A stretch of DNA of 64,000 nucleotides from Hymenobacter caeli (GCF_013294115.1 NZ_JABSNP010000001.1:348911-412910); one strand, 5' to 3'. Positions 50,183-60,800 are shown, numbered from the stretch's first letter. Notes: a model not told the origin generated them from the sequence alone. Numbers and translations: made by a program.

Positions 50183-53100
50183 CTACCGATACTCCCGCTG
50201 CGCCCGCACCACCTCCAGCAGCTTCTCGGCTTCCTCCTTGCTCAGCCCGCACCCCACCAGGGCGTTGCGCACCTCAATCTCCTTGCCCCGGTTGCCTATC
50301 CAGTTGTCCTTCTTCACGTACTGAATGGCCGCATCGGCCGCCAGCGACAGCGTTTCATTGTTCTCCAGCTGGTCATACAGTGCCTTCTTGCCCGCCGAGT
50401 CTAGCGCGGCCGGGTAGGCCGGCCCACTGGCCGCCTCCTTGGCTTTCATCTGCCGGCACAGCTCCGTAATCTGGGCCAGGTACGCCGCGTATTCCAGGGC
50501 CCCCTTACGCCGCTCCTCCACCAGGCCCTCCAGTAGCTTCGACATCGTGCCGTAGTACTTCGGGTTAGTGGCCGTCTCCTCGATAATCAGCCGCCGCACG
50601 TTGTTGGCAATGGTTTCCGCCACCGCTTCCTTGCTGGCCCGTATCTGCTTGGGTAGCCCATTGGCCGCCACGTCGGCCCCGCGCTGCACGATTAGCTCAA
50701 TCAGCCCCAGGTCTTCCATCTCGGCCAGCTTCTCGCTATCCTCGGCCTTCACGTACATATCCAGCAGCTGCCGCATATCCGGCTCGTAGGCCTTCAGGTC
50801 GGGGGCCTCGCCGCTGGCTATTTTCACCGTCTCGCGCAGGGCCTCGTAGTGAGTCACTTCGTGCTTCACCGCTACCGCTTCGGCCGCCGTGTAGCCCGCG
50901 GCGGGCAGCTCGGCGGCTAGGTCGGCGTAGGCCCGCAGCAGCGCCATCGTGTACTTGTACAGGTCGCGCCGCCGGCCCTCGGTGGCTTTCAGGTCGTCGG
51001 CCTTGGCGGGGTTGCCGCAGAAGTAGGCGATATACTGCTCCTGCGTGGGACTGGTGCCCGCGGGCTCGCACAGGGCCCGCAGCTGCTCGCGCACTTCGTC
51101 CAGGCGCTTGCGGCCCGCCGTCAGGCGGTTGCTCAGCAGGCCCTCCACGTCTTTCTTGTCGTAGCCGTCGAAGGCTTCCTGAGTGTAGTCCTTGATGGCC
51201 GCCGCCAACGACTTAAACAAGTCTTTGTAATCCACCACGTAGCCGTATTCCTTGTCCTCGCCATCCAGCCGGTTCACCCTACAAATGGCCTGAAACAGCC
51301 CGTGGTCCCGCATCTGCTTGTCGATGTAGAGGTACGAAGCGCTGGGCGCGTCGAAGCCCGTCAGCAGCTTGTCTACCACAATCAGCAGCTTCATCTGCGC
51401 CGGGTGGTCCACAAACTGGTTTTTCACGTCCTGCTCAAAGTCCTCGGCCGTTTTGCCGCCCAGCATCTTCTGGTACGTATCGTACTTGAACAGGTCGGCC
51501 GTGGCCGCGCCCGTGCCCAAGCCCTGCCCCTTTGCCTGGCTGATGTGCGGCTCGTAGCTCGTCACGATGGCGCACTTCGTGAAGCCTTTGCTCAGAAATA
51601 GCTCGTAGTATTTACACGCCTCTTCGATGCTGCCCGCCACCAGCAGCGCGTTGCCGCGCCCGCTGTGCAGCCGCGGCCGTAGCGTCATGTCCTCGATAAT
51701 GTCCTGGGCAATAATTTCCAGCCGGCCCTTGGCGCTCAGCACCTGCTGCATCGTGCCCCAGCGCCGTTTCAGCGCCGCCTTGGTATAGTCGTTCAGCCCC
51801 GCCGTTTTGGCCTCAAACCACGCATCTATCTTCTTTGGCGAGCCGATGTACTGCTCTATGTCGCGCGCCTCGTAGCGCAGCTCCAGCACCACGCCGTCGC
51901 GCACGGCCGCGTCCATCTTGTAGGTGTGGATGAACGGCCCGAACGTTTCCAGGGTGTTCTTCTTGTCGGTTTTCAGCAGCGGTGTGCCCGTGAAGCCAAT
52001 CAGCGTCGCGCCCGCGCCCAGCAGCTTCTTCATGGCCTCGTGCAATTTCCCCGACTGCGTGCGGTGGCACTCGTCCACCAGCACCCACAGCTCGCCCTTC
52101 GCCCGAAACTCGCCGCCGCCCAGCCCCGCCGCCAGCTCGCGCAGGTATTCCTCGTACCCCGCGTCGTCCTTGCGCCGGCCAAACTTGTGAATCAGCGAGC
52201 ACAGCAGCCGGGGCTCGGCCTTGTGCAGCTGCGTCACCAGGTCGCGGCCGTTTTTGGTGCGGTATATCGTTTCGTTCACCCCCCTAAAAACCTTCTCAAT
52301 CTGCTCGTCCAGCTCGTCGCGGTCGGTCAGCAGCAGCACCCGCGCCTGGGGCCGGGTTTCCAGCAGCCACTTGGCCAGCCACACCATCGTCAGGCTCTTG
52401 CCCGAGCCCTGCGTGTGCCACACCACCCCGCCCTCTTTCCGCGCCACGTACTCCCGCGCCGCCAGCACCCCGAAGTACTGGTTGGGCCGGCACAGCTTCT
52501 TGGTGCCCCGGTCGTATATCACGAAGTCGTGCAGCAAGCTCAGCAGCCGCGCGGGGCTGCACAGCTGCGTCAGGTGGCGGTCCAGGTCGTGGGCGGGCTC
52601 CTCGCCGTCTTCCAGCCATTCCAGGTAGTAGGTGGCTTCGGTGCCGGTGGTGCCGTAGCGCAGCCCTTCGGTGTCGCTGCCGGCCATCACCAGCTGCACG
52701 GTCGAAAAGAAATGCTCGATAAACAGCTTCTTCTGGTTGTCCAGGTTCTGCCGGATGCCCTCCTGCACCGACACCGTGCTGCGCTTCAGCTCCAGCACCC
52801 CCACCGCGATGCCGTTCAAATACAGCACCACGTCGGGCCGCTTCTCGTGCCCCCCCGGCCCCCCCGGCACCGTCACCTCCTGGGCCACGCCGTAGTCGTT
52901 GGCCAGCGGCGCGTCCCAGCGCACCAGCTTCACCGTCACCTCGGGCTTGCCTGCTTCGGGCTTCACCGGGATGCCGTAGCGCAGCAGCTGGTACACGGCT
53001 TTGTTGCGCTCGTACAGGCTCACCGTCACGTTGTCGGCCGCCTGGTGCAGCTTCAGCAGGGCCCCCGTCACCAGCACCGGGCCGTAGCCCTGCCGCAGCA

Positions 53101-53242
53101 GGTACTGGCGCAGCCGCTCGTCCTCAATGGGCGAGGTCCGGGGTTTGTCTTCCCAGTTGCCCAGGTAGGTGTAGCCCGGCAGGTCGCGCAGCAGTTTCAC
53201 CACCCGCTGCTGGGTGGCCCATTCCTTGTCGCCGATTTTCAT
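50183..53242 (-). CDS. hsdR: Type I restriction endonuclease subunit R
   Basis: A 1019-residue motor-nuclease. The PD-(D/E)xK nuclease is near the N-terminus (RPDVVLYLNGIAVGVLELKRS, about 136-160). The SF2 helicase has Walker A HTQGSGKS (about 274-281), LLTDRDELDEQI, motif II DECHR (about 388) and SATP-like GFTGTPLL. A second RecA domain has the VDKLLTGFDAPS and QAICRVNR segments near residues 620-680. The C-terminal helical part holds HsdM contacts. Its start overlaps the stop of hsdS by 4 bases (ATGA), so the subunits are translationally coupled. The length is usual for EcoR124/EcoKI-type HsdR (about 1000-1100). Confidence 0.96.
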   Translation of the reverse strand: MKIGDKEWATQQRVVKLLRDLPGYTYLGNWEDKPRTSPIEDERLRQYLLRQGYGPVLVTGALLKLHQAADNVTVSLYERNKAVYQLLRYGIPVKPEAGKPEVTVKLVRWDAPLANDYGVAQEVTVPGGPGGHEKRPDVVLYLNGIAVGVLELKRSTVSVQEGIRQNLDNQKKLFIEHFFSTVQLVMAGSDTEGLRYGTTGTEATYYLEWLEDGEEPAHDLDRHLTQLCSPARLLSLLHDFVIYDRGTKKLCRPNQYFGVLAAREYVARKEGGVVWHTQGSGKSLTMVWLAKWLLETRPQARVLLLTDRDELDEQIEKVFRGVNETIYRTKNGRDLVTQLHKAEPRLLCSLIHKFGRRKDDAGYEEYLRELAAGLGGGEFRAKGELWVLVDECHRTQSGKLHEAMKKLLGAGATLIGFTGTPLLKTDKKNTLETFGPFIHTYKMDAAVRDGVVLELRYEARDIEQYIGSPKKIDAWFEAKTAGLNDYTKAALKRRWGTMQQVLSAKGRLEIIAQDIIEDMTLRPRLHSGRGNALLVAGSIEEACKYYELFLSKGFTKCAIVTSYEPHISQAKGQGLGTGAATADLFKYDTYQKMLGGKTAEDFEQDVKNQFVDHPAQMKLLIVVDKLLTGFDAPSASYLYIDKQMRDHGLFQAICRVNRLDGEDKEYGYVVDYKDLFKSLAAAIKDYTQEAFDGYDKKDVEGLLSNRLTAGRKRLDEVREQLRALCEPAGTSPTQEQYIAYFCGNPAKADDLKATEGRRRDLYKYTMALLRAYADLAAELPAAGYTAAEAVAVKHEVTHYEALRETVKIASGEAPDLKAYEPDMRQLLDMYVKAEDSEKLAEMEDLGLIELIVQRGADVAANGLPKQIRASKEAVAETIANNVRRLIIEETATNPKYYGTMSKLLEGLVEERRKGALEYAAYLAQITELCRQMKAKEAASGPAYPAALDSAGKKALYDQLENNETLSLAADAAIQYVKKDNWIGNRGKEIEVRNALVGCGLSKEEAEKLLEVVRAQREYR

Positions 53243-54459
53243 ACCAAGCGGAGTTTGCCAGTTAATAAGTTCTGCATCATGCCCTGCTTGAGTAACTGCG
53301 TTTTAGCGTGCTCGGCTTCCAGGGCGGCCAGGTAGGCGTCGGCCTCGCTGAGCACGGCGGCAATGGCGCGCTGTTCTTCAGGTGAGGGAAAAGGAATCTC
53401 TATTTGTGCCAACGATTGCTTGTTGAGCGTGAAGCCTTTAACTGCCTGCTTACCATATAGACTAAAATCAGTTCGTCCAAGAACGTAATGCAAGTAATCT
53501 CTATCTGCCGACAAATTTTGTAGGCTACAAATTGCTTCGTTTGAATACATTGGCCGTTGTAAAATGGCCATTCTGCCTAAGCTTAACTTAAAGCTCATTA
53601 CTAATGTACCAGCCGGAATTATCGTCATTCCCGATGCTGCACCAGCTTCTGTTATTTCTTCCTTCGTGCTGTCAATGAATTTCGTTTGCAAATCAGCAAT
53701 GGAAATCCAAGGGTAGCCCCTGCCCCAAAAACTCTTTACACTTCGGCTAGGTGTTCGGCCAATTCCAATAGTGGCTACTTGGGATAAGGTCTTCACCTCC
53801 CACTCCCCCGCAAACCCCGGCAGCCGCTGCTGGCCACTCAGCAGCCCCTGGAGCAGCCCCTGCTTCACGGCCCGCTGTTTCGCCAGCCGCGCCCGTTGCG
53901 CCGCCAGCAGCGCATCCATTTCCCCCAGCGCTTCGGCAATGGCTTGCTGCTCGGCTAGGGGGGGTAGGGCGACAGACAACCTTTTGATTATACCACCGCT
54001 TAGGTTCTCTTGCCCGCCACTATTACTTAGTTGTCTAAGCTCTTCATAACGCGCAGTCAAGTTATAAAAGATATAATTTGACTGCGCGTTGTCTTTTAAT
54101 TCGATTACTGCACACGCTTGATTAGTTGTAGCATCAATTCCCAATACTGCTACTTTGCCTCTGGTCTTACCTTGGCCATACATTGCCATAAGCAGGGCTC
54201 CCTTTTTAAACATCTTTGCGGCCGAGTTTTGCAAGCCTGCATCAGTTATAAATTCCTCGGCTTTCTCAATAATGTTGGAGTTAATTTGGGCTGTTGTAAC
54301 CCAGGGTATTGTCCCGTCCCAATATTCTAACATCTTCCTGTTGGGTGTTCCGCCAGAGCCTATAAAAGCTATTTCGCCCAGCGTCTTCACTTCCCACTCC
54401 TCCGGCAGCACGCCCAAATCTGTCAACTTATACCCAGCGGGCACTTGCGTAGTATCCAT
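53239..54459 (-). CDS. hsdS: Type I restriction system specificity subunit S
   Basis: A 406-residue protein with two target-recognition domains and two conserved helical arms. The first half begins PEEWEVKTLGEIAFIGSGGTPNRK and the second GEWEVKTLSQVATIGIGRTPSRS, an internal repeat typical of HsdS. The arms are PLAEQQAIAEALGEMDALLAAQRARL and SPEEQRAIAAVLSEADAYLAALEAEH. Each TRD reads half of a bipartite DNA site; the sequence recognised cannot be told. AT-rich stretches in the TRD parts, in contrast with the GC-rich arms, suggest TRD exchange by recombination. The gap to hsdM is 17 bases. Confidence 0.95.
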   Translation of the reverse strand: MDTTQVPAGYKLTDLGVLPEEWEVKTLGEIAFIGSGGTPNRKMLEYWDGTIPWVTTAQINSNIIEKAEEFITDAGLQNSAAKMFKKGALLMAMYGQGKTRGKVAVLGIDATTNQACAVIELKDNAQSNYIFYNLTARYEELRQLSNSGGQENLSGGIIKRLSVALPPLAEQQAIAEALGEMDALLAAQRARLAKQRAVKQGLLQGLLSGQQRLPGFAGEWEVKTLSQVATIGIGRTPSRSVKSFWGRGYPWISIADLQTKFIDSTKEEITEAGAASGMTIIPAGTLVMSFKLSLGRMAILQRPMYSNEAICSLQNLSADRDYLHYVLGRTDFSLYGKQAVKGFTLNKQSLAQIEIPFPSPEEQRAIAAVLSEADAYLAALEAEHAKTQLLKQGMMQNLLTGKLRLV

Positions 54460-54476
54460 GTGTTCAGCGGGGCAAG

Positions 54477-56969
54477 TTAGTTGGCAGAAAATCCCAGGGT
54501 AGCGAGGTAGCTGTTTACCTGCGCCTGGCGCGTGGCTACCTCCGCTTCCAGCGCCGGCAGCGGCTCGGCGTAGCGTTGGGCCAACTCAGTCAGGCGGCGG
54601 GCCAGCGTGCCGCTCAGGCGGGCCAGCTCGTGGCTCAGGCCCTGGTGCAGGGTCGCCAGCCATTTGTCGTCCACCACCAGCGTGCGCACCTCGTCGGCGG
54701 TCAGGGGGGCCAGGTAGCGCTTGGCCAGGCCTGCTTCCAGGGTATTCTTGGCCTTGTCCACGGCCGCCTTGGCTTCCTCTTCCGCCTCAAAGGCTGCACC
54801 CACGGCCCGCACCGCCGCCAGCTCGTCCGCATCGGTATCCGGTGGGGTAGGGGCCTCAGCCGCTTCCTGCGCCGCAAACATCGTCCCCGTGGTGGCCTGG
54901 GCTTTGCGCCCGCGCTTGGCGGGGGCGCTGCCGCTGGCCGGCCCGGCGGCTTTCAGCCGCTTCGCCACCGCTTTGCGGTCCAGCTTGCCCGCCGTAGCGT
55001 AGTCGCTCAGCACGCCCTCCTCGCCCGCATATTCTTCCTCCAGCTCCTCCCGCGCCCGCGTGGCTTCTTCCAGCGCCGCCGCGGCCTCGTCCACGGCCGC
55101 CTGCGCGGGGGCCAGGTAGCGGGCTATCACCAGCTCGCGGGGCACCAGCTCGCTGGTGTAGTGGCCTTTTTTGCTCTTGGTGGGCCGGGCCAGCCAGCCC
55201 TCGGCCACCACCTCGTACACGTCGTCCTGCATGGTGCTGGCCCAGTAGTCCATCAGGTTCTGGTACACGTCGTAGCGGTCCAGCAGCGGCAGCTCGGCCA
55301 GCGTGTGCAGCAGGTCTTCGGCCAGCCCCGGCAGCAGCTGCTTGGGCTTGGTGTCGGCGCTCAGCGCCAGCAGGGTAGCCCTGGCCCGCACCGCCCACGC
55401 GCCATACGTCGCCTCAATGCTCCGCTGAAACGCCTGAAACTCCGGGTGCTCGTACACCGTGCCGCGCACCGCGTCCGGCGCCACCCGCAGGCTCAGGTAG
55501 CCCGCCCGGTCGCCCGGCCCCAGCAGCGCGTCGTGCAGCGCCGGGCACACCGCCCAGTAGGGGGCCAGCGCCGCCGCGTCCGCCACCGGAATGCCCCCGC
55601 GCAGGTGCGCGTCCAGGTCCTGCTGCTCCTCGCCACCCAGCGCCTCCACGTAGCGCGGTATGTTCAGGTTGTAGCCGTTGCGCTCAATCTCGGCGTAGGG
55701 CACCATCCGCGCGTAGCCCGGCTCGTCGCGCTGCGCCCCAAACACGTCCACGATGCGGTGAATGTCCTGCTCGCGCAGCCGGTTCTTCGCCCCGTCCTTC
55801 AGGTAGCCCTTGCTGGCATCCATCATAAAGATGCCCGCCCGGTCGGCCGCCCCCGCCTTGTCCAGCACCAGCAAGCACGCCGGTATGCCCGTGCCGTAAA
55901 ATAGGTTGGGCGGCAGCCCCACCACCGCCTTCAAGTACCCCCGCTGCACCAGGCTCCGCCGAATGTCGGCCTCCGCGTTGCCCCGAAACAGCACCCCGTG
56001 CGGCAGCACCACCGCCCCCTTGCCCGTCCCGTTCAGGCTCCGCACAATGTGCAGCAGAAAAGCGTAGTCGCCATTCTTCACCGGCGGCACCCCGTACCCC
56101 GTGAAGCGGTCAAACGGGTCGTGCGCCGTGTCTACCCCGTTGCTCCACGCCTTCACCGAGAAGGGCGGGTTGGCCACCACGTAGTCGTGCGTTTTCAGCC
56201 CGCCCAGCTCGCTCAGATACTTCGGGTCGGCCAGCGTGTTGCCCTTCTGCACCTCCGCCGTGTTGTAGCCGTGCAGTATCATGTTCATGCGAGCCAGGGC
56301 GTAGGTCGCGTTATCCATCTCCTGCCCGTATATGCTCAGCTCCACCGGGGCCTCATCCGCCGCCTTCAGCAGCAGCGACCCCGACCCGCAAGTCGGGTCG
56401 TACACCGTCTGCGTCGATTTCGTGGCGTGCTCAATGCCAATCACCTTCGCCATCACCCGGCTCACCTCCGACGGCGTGTAAAACTGCCCCTTGCTCTTGC
56501 CGCTCTCCGTGGCAAAGTGCTGCATCAGGTACTCATAGGCATCCCCCAGAATATCGTCCCCATCCGCCCGGTTCCGGCTAAAATCCAGCCCCGGCTCCTC
56601 AAATATGCCCACCAGCGCCGTCAGCCGGTCCACCCGGTCCTTGGGGCTGCTGCCCAGCTTCTCCGGGTCATTAAAGCTGGCCACGTCGATGATGCCCGTC
56701 AACTCGTTGGCCTTAGCCAGCTCAGCAATCACAATGTCCATGCCCTCCCCAATGTGCTTGCTGCCCTTCAGCGCCACCATGTCCTGAAAGCCGCCGCCCG
56801 CCGGTATCACAATCACCGAGTCGTCGCGCCCCGCATACTTGTCGCTCACGTACTTCACGAACAGCAGCACCAGCACGTAGTCCTTGTACTGCGAGGCATC
56901 CATGCCGCCCCGCAGCTGGTCGCAGCTTTTCCACAACGAGCTATACAGCTCACTTTTCTTAACAGCCAT
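54477..56969 (-). CDS. hsdM: Type I restriction system DNA methyltransferase subunit M
   Basis: An 830-residue N6-adenine methyltransferase. It has the HsdM_N helical domain (SSLWKSCDQLRGGMDASQYKDYVLVLLF), motif I YDPTCGSGS with Asp191, and motif IV VVANPPFS with Asn267. The C-terminal third (about 560-830) is an Ala/Glu-rich coiled-coil extension, making it longer than the usual about 500 residues. ATG 56969 (MAVKKSELY) is used because upstream in-frame codons translate a tRNA-like remnant (GSNPIPSR), not coding sequence. It heads the hsdM-hsdS-hsdR operon. The long C-terminal extension seems characteristic of a sub-branch of HsdM. Confidence 0.93.
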   Translation of the reverse strand: MAVKKSELYSSLWKSCDQLRGGMDASQYKDYVLVLLFVKYVSDKYAGRDDSVIVIPAGGGFQDMVALKGSKHIGEGMDIVIAELAKANELTGIIDVASFNDPEKLGSSPKDRVDRLTALVGIFEEPGLDFSRNRADGDDILGDAYEYLMQHFATESGKSKGQFYTPSEVSRVMAKVIGIEHATKSTQTVYDPTCGSGSLLLKAADEAPVELSIYGQEMDNATYALARMNMILHGYNTAEVQKGNTLADPKYLSELGGLKTHDYVVANPPFSVKAWSNGVDTAHDPFDRFTGYGVPPVKNGDYAFLLHIVRSLNGTGKGAVVLPHGVLFRGNAEADIRRSLVQRGYLKAVVGLPPNLFYGTGIPACLLVLDKAGAADRAGIFMMDASKGYLKDGAKNRLREQDIHRIVDVFGAQRDEPGYARMVPYAEIERNGYNLNIPRYVEALGGEEQQDLDAHLRGGIPVADAAALAPYWAVCPALHDALLGPGDRAGYLSLRVAPDAVRGTVYEHPEFQAFQRSIEATYGAWAVRARATLLALSADTKPKQLLPGLAEDLLHTLAELPLLDRYDVYQNLMDYWASTMQDDVYEVVAEGWLARPTKSKKGHYTSELVPRELVIARYLAPAQAAVDEAAAALEEATRAREELEEEYAGEEGVLSDYATAGKLDRKAVAKRLKAAGPASGSAPAKRGRKAQATTGTMFAAQEAAEAPTPPDTDADELAAVRAVGAAFEAEEEAKAAVDKAKNTLEAGLAKRYLAPLTADEVRTLVVDDKWLATLHQGLSHELARLSGTLARRLTELAQRYAEPLPALEAEVATRQAQVNSYLATLGFSAN

Positions 56970-56976
56970 TTCTATT

Positions 56977-57016
56977 CGAGAGGGGATGGGATTCGAACCC
57001 TTGAAGAATATTCTTC
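56977..57016 (-). other. tRNA 3'-end-like remnant (candidate attachment site)
   Basis: On the minus strand the bases read a variable-arm-like hairpin (gaagaatattcttc), the exact T-arm consensus GGTTCGAATCC, and a pyrimidine-rich acceptor-like end (cccctctcg). No matching 5' half (agagggg-like) or anticodon arm exists upstream, so it is not a full tRNA. Integrating elements that use tRNA 3' ends leave such fragments. It stops 8 bases before the hsdM start. Confidence 0.6.
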
Positions 57017-57129
57017 GGGTTGCCCAGCGTAGCACTAAAAGTAGTGAATCCCGCATTACCCGCAGCTATCTACTACGCGAGTTGGTTTAGTTTACTAACT
57101 TCGTTGGCTTACCCTCAACTCGTTACTTG

Positions 57130-57792
57130 ATGTCTGCACCGTACGCCCCGCCCACTTCTCAAGCCGCTGCCTTCAACTGTCCATTTTGTGGAGCTTATGC
57201 CAATCAAAAATGGTTTCTGGTTGCCAAGAACTGGCGACCTACAATACATCATGCATCTAATTATGTAGGCGATATTCCAAATTTTGGTACCGCTCAATGC
57301 GCTCGTTGTCAAGAGCATTCCATTTGGCTCAGTGGTTCTATGATTTATCCCGCCGGCGGCGCGGCTCCCCTGCCCAATCCCGATATGCCCGCCGACGTGC
57401 GCCAGGACTACGAAGAGGCCCGCAGCATCCTCAGCATCTCGCCCCGTGGTTCCGCCGCCCTGCTGCGCCTAGCCGTGCAGCGTTTGTGTAAGCACCTTGG
57501 TCAGCCAGGCGAAAATATCAATGCCGATGTTGCCGCCCTCGTTCGCCAGGGTCTGCCTGTCCAGTTGCAAAAAGCCCTTGACAGTCTCCGCGTAGCCGGT
57601 AACAACGCCGTTCACCCCGGTCAGCTCGATATCTACGACACGCCGGAAATCGCCACCCGTCTCTTCGGCCTGCTCAACATCATTGTCGATAACCAGATTA
57701 CCCAGCCCAAAGCCATCAGCGAGCTGTACGACGCCACTGTGCCCCAAAATTTGCAGCAGGCTATCACCCGCCGCGACACCCCACCGGCCTAG
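57130..57792 (+). CDS. DUF4145 zinc-ribbon protein, partner of the PLD-SNF2 protein
   Basis: A 220-residue protein. A zinc ribbon lies near the N-terminus (Cys17-x2-Cys20 and Cys57-x2-Cys60), followed by the DUF4145 helical domain with DYEEARSILSISPRGSAALLRLAVQRLC and LRVAGNNAVHPG (the conserved RNxxvHP-like motif). DUF4145 domains occur in HsdR C-termini and in defence genes and probably bind nucleic acids or partner proteins. It is divergent from hsdM and read 39 bases before the large helicase gene, so they form one operon. ATG 57130 is chosen over TTG 57127. Confidence 0.85.
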   Translation: MSAPYAPPTSQAAAFNCPFCGAYANQKWFLVAKNWRPTIHHASNYVGDIPNFGTAQCARCQEHSIWLSGSMIYPAGGAAPLPNPDMPADVRQDYEEARSILSISPRGSAALLRLAVQRLCKHLGQPGENINADVAALVRQGLPVQLQKALDSLRVAGNNAVHPGQLDIYDTPEIATRLFGLLNIIVDNQITQPKAISELYDATVPQNLQQAITRRDTPPA

Positions 57793-57831
57793 GTGCTACA
57801 TCCGGTCATTAGCCAAGCAACCCTACGACCC

Positions 57832-60800
57832 ATGAGCGCCCCCGAAGCTTTCGCCGACGAGCTACACCAAAAACTGCTGGCCGAGCCCGCCCGCGGCCAG
57901 CGGATGCAGCTTAATACCCTACTGGCTCACTTTGGCTACCGCAACCGTAGTACCTCACTGCTGCGCCAGCTCGACGAGCTGCTCTTTGCCCGCGGCATCC
58001 GTGTGCGTACCCGCCAGCACCCCGATGATTGGCAGTGGCCCACGCTGGCCAAGACCGACGTGCTGATTTTCGAGCTAGACCATTCCCCCACCGCCGCCAC
58101 TACCCGCCACTACAAGATGCAGACCGTCAATGAGCCCGCCCCAAGCCTGGCCCTGTTCAATAAGTACGCCAGCCAGAGCACCGAAGTCCTGCTAAGCGTG
58201 GCCTACGTCGATGAGCACATGAGCGACCACCTCCAGCAGCTTAGTCGCACCTACGGCTTCGGCGTGCGCGTCGTGTCCGACTACGCTTTCAATGGTAATA
58301 TCTACACGCGGGGCCGCATCCGGGCCAAAATTGAGGCGGTGGGTCAGTTCCGTACCAGTACCGGCCCCGACGGCGAGGGTATCATGCACACCAAGCTCTA
58401 CGTGTTCCGGCTGCGCGACCAGTCCGTCGTCGTTTTCTCCGGTAGCGCCAACCTCACCGCTAATGCCTGGCTGCACCGCAACACCGAGTCCCCCCTGGTC
58501 ATCCAGTCCGGCGTCCCCGACGACCCCCACCTGGCCCTCATGATTAACGCCGCTGAAAACAACTGGCAACAAGCTCAACCTTATCGCAACATGGAAAACC
58601 TGCAGCCCGGTGACTTAGTAACCCACCCCGACCTCGGCCAAGGCGAAATCTTCCGCCTTGACGGCGAAAACGCCCGCGTCGTCTTCGGCGATGCCATCCA
58701 GGTGGTAAAGCTCGCCGACCTCACCCGCGTTGTGGACCCGCTCACGCTGCTGGCTACCGGCCAGGGCGCGGCCCTGGCCCGCGTCAAGGCCCGCTTCCTC
58801 GGCAGCTACCTGTATGCCCAAAATAGTCTCACCGGCGAGTTCGAGGACTATCGCATCCGCCCCGTCCCTCATCAACTGCTGGCTCTTAAAAAATTCGTTA
58901 GCTCCGAAAGTGACGGCAACCTGCTGCTGGCCGACGATGTAGGCCTCGGCAAAACCATCGAGGCCGGCCTCATTATTAAGGACGTAGTGCGCCGCCTCGG
59001 CGACAAGGCCCGCGTGCTTATCCTGGTGCCGGCCAGCCTCAAAGCCCAGTGGCTGCTGGAGCTGCGAGAGAAGTTTGGCCTCAATTTCCGCGTCTGGAAG
59101 CACGATACCATTGCCGGCGCCGAAGCCTTCAGCAACGGCTCACAGGGCTGCAACCTACTCATCGCCTCCTACTTCGCGGCTGTCGTTGGTGATATGGAGG
59201 AAGCCATCCTGCGCCACATGGCCGCCTATGACTTGGTTATTGTCGATGAGTGCCACCGTGCTTCCAACGATGCGGTGCAGCTCTGGAAGCTGCTGCGCGA
59301 TATGCGCCGCGATGCCAAGATTGGCCGCCTGCTGCTGCTCTCGGCCACTCCCCACAGCGGCGACCGCAACAAGTTTATCAACCTGCTGCACCTGCTCGAC
59401 CAAAACCGCTTTCCCACCTCCGACCGCGCCCTGGCCCACGAGCGCATCAGCCAACCCGCCACGCTTCAGGAGTACGTGTACCGCAACGACAAGCTCAGTG
59501 TCACCGATTTCAAGGGCCGCCCGCTGTTCCGCGATGTCATGGCCTTGGCCGAAAAGGTAGAGCTGTCCGCACCCGAGGTGGATTTCTGCGAGCAGGTCGT
59601 GGCCTACATCGCCAAACTTTACCAGGCCCAGCAAAAAGCTCAGGGCAAGCTGGCCGTTCAAATCGGCTTCGTGTCCAGCATATACCGTAAGATGCTGGCT
59701 TCCAGTTGGAAAAACGTACTGCGCTCCATGCGCGCACGCCTTCAGTACCGAATGCAGCAGGCTGCTTCCGAAGCCGGCGACATCCCACCCGTCGATGCCT
59801 TTTACGACGACGACGACGATACCCTCCGCGACGAGCGCGAGGAGCGCGATATTCAGAAGCTTATTAAGCAGATGAGTTCTGCTGAGTATTTTAAGGGCGA
59901 GGCCGAAATGCTCCAGCACATTGTTAAGGCCGGGGCCGAACTCGAACGCCAGAAAATCGATACCAAAGTTGACCGGCTTACGCAACTCGTCAATTTGCCC
60001 GAGCACCGCGATAGCAAGTTCATCATCTTCACCCAGTTTGTCAAAACCTTAGAGGTGCTGCGCGATGCTTTGGGGGGCCGCGACCATACGGCCGAGATTC
60101 AGGGCGCTATTTCTATTGATGATCGCCAGCGCGAGGTTAGCAAGTTCCGCAACAAAGTGCGGTTTATGATTTCTACCGAGGCCGGTGGGGAAGGTATCAA
60201 CTTACAATTTGCCAGCAAAATTATCAACTTCGATATGCCTTGGAATCCCTCGCGCATCCAGCAACGCATTGGTCGCGTCTGGCGCTACGGCCAGGAGCAG
60301 GACGTGTCCGTTATTAACTTCTATGTCCTCAATGCCATTTCCGACCAGCGCGTCATGCAGCGCCTCGATGAAAAGGTGGACGAAATGGTGCGCGAATACT
60401 TGGTAAACGTCACGTTTGCTAATGTGCCCTCCCAGTTACGGGATGCCTTGGTCTATGACCTCAAGATGCGGGTGCTTGGGGCCGTGCAAGAAGAAAAGGG
60501 AGCTGAGTTCGAGAACATAATCAGCGAGCTGAATGATAAGCTGCGCGAGGACCGCCTCCAACAGGCCCTCGACCGCATCCAGGAAGCCCTAGCAATGGTG
60601 ACGGCCGAAAACGACTACCTGACGCGTAGCGTCGGCACCGAAGTGCGCGACCTGCGCACCGACCTCGCCGGCTTCTATGCTTCGCCCGATATACCATACC
60701 TGCGCCTGTTCGCCACCACTATCGCTGAGGCGTTTGAGGGTGGTATGCTGCATAACGAAACTCAAAAGACCTATACCTTCGACCTGCCTGCCGATAAGCT

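Noticed and set aside
56977..57090. Complete tRNA gene on the minus strand
   Set aside because: T-arm and acceptor-like 3' end are present but no complementary 5' acceptor strand or anticodon arm was found upstream, so only a remnant is reported.
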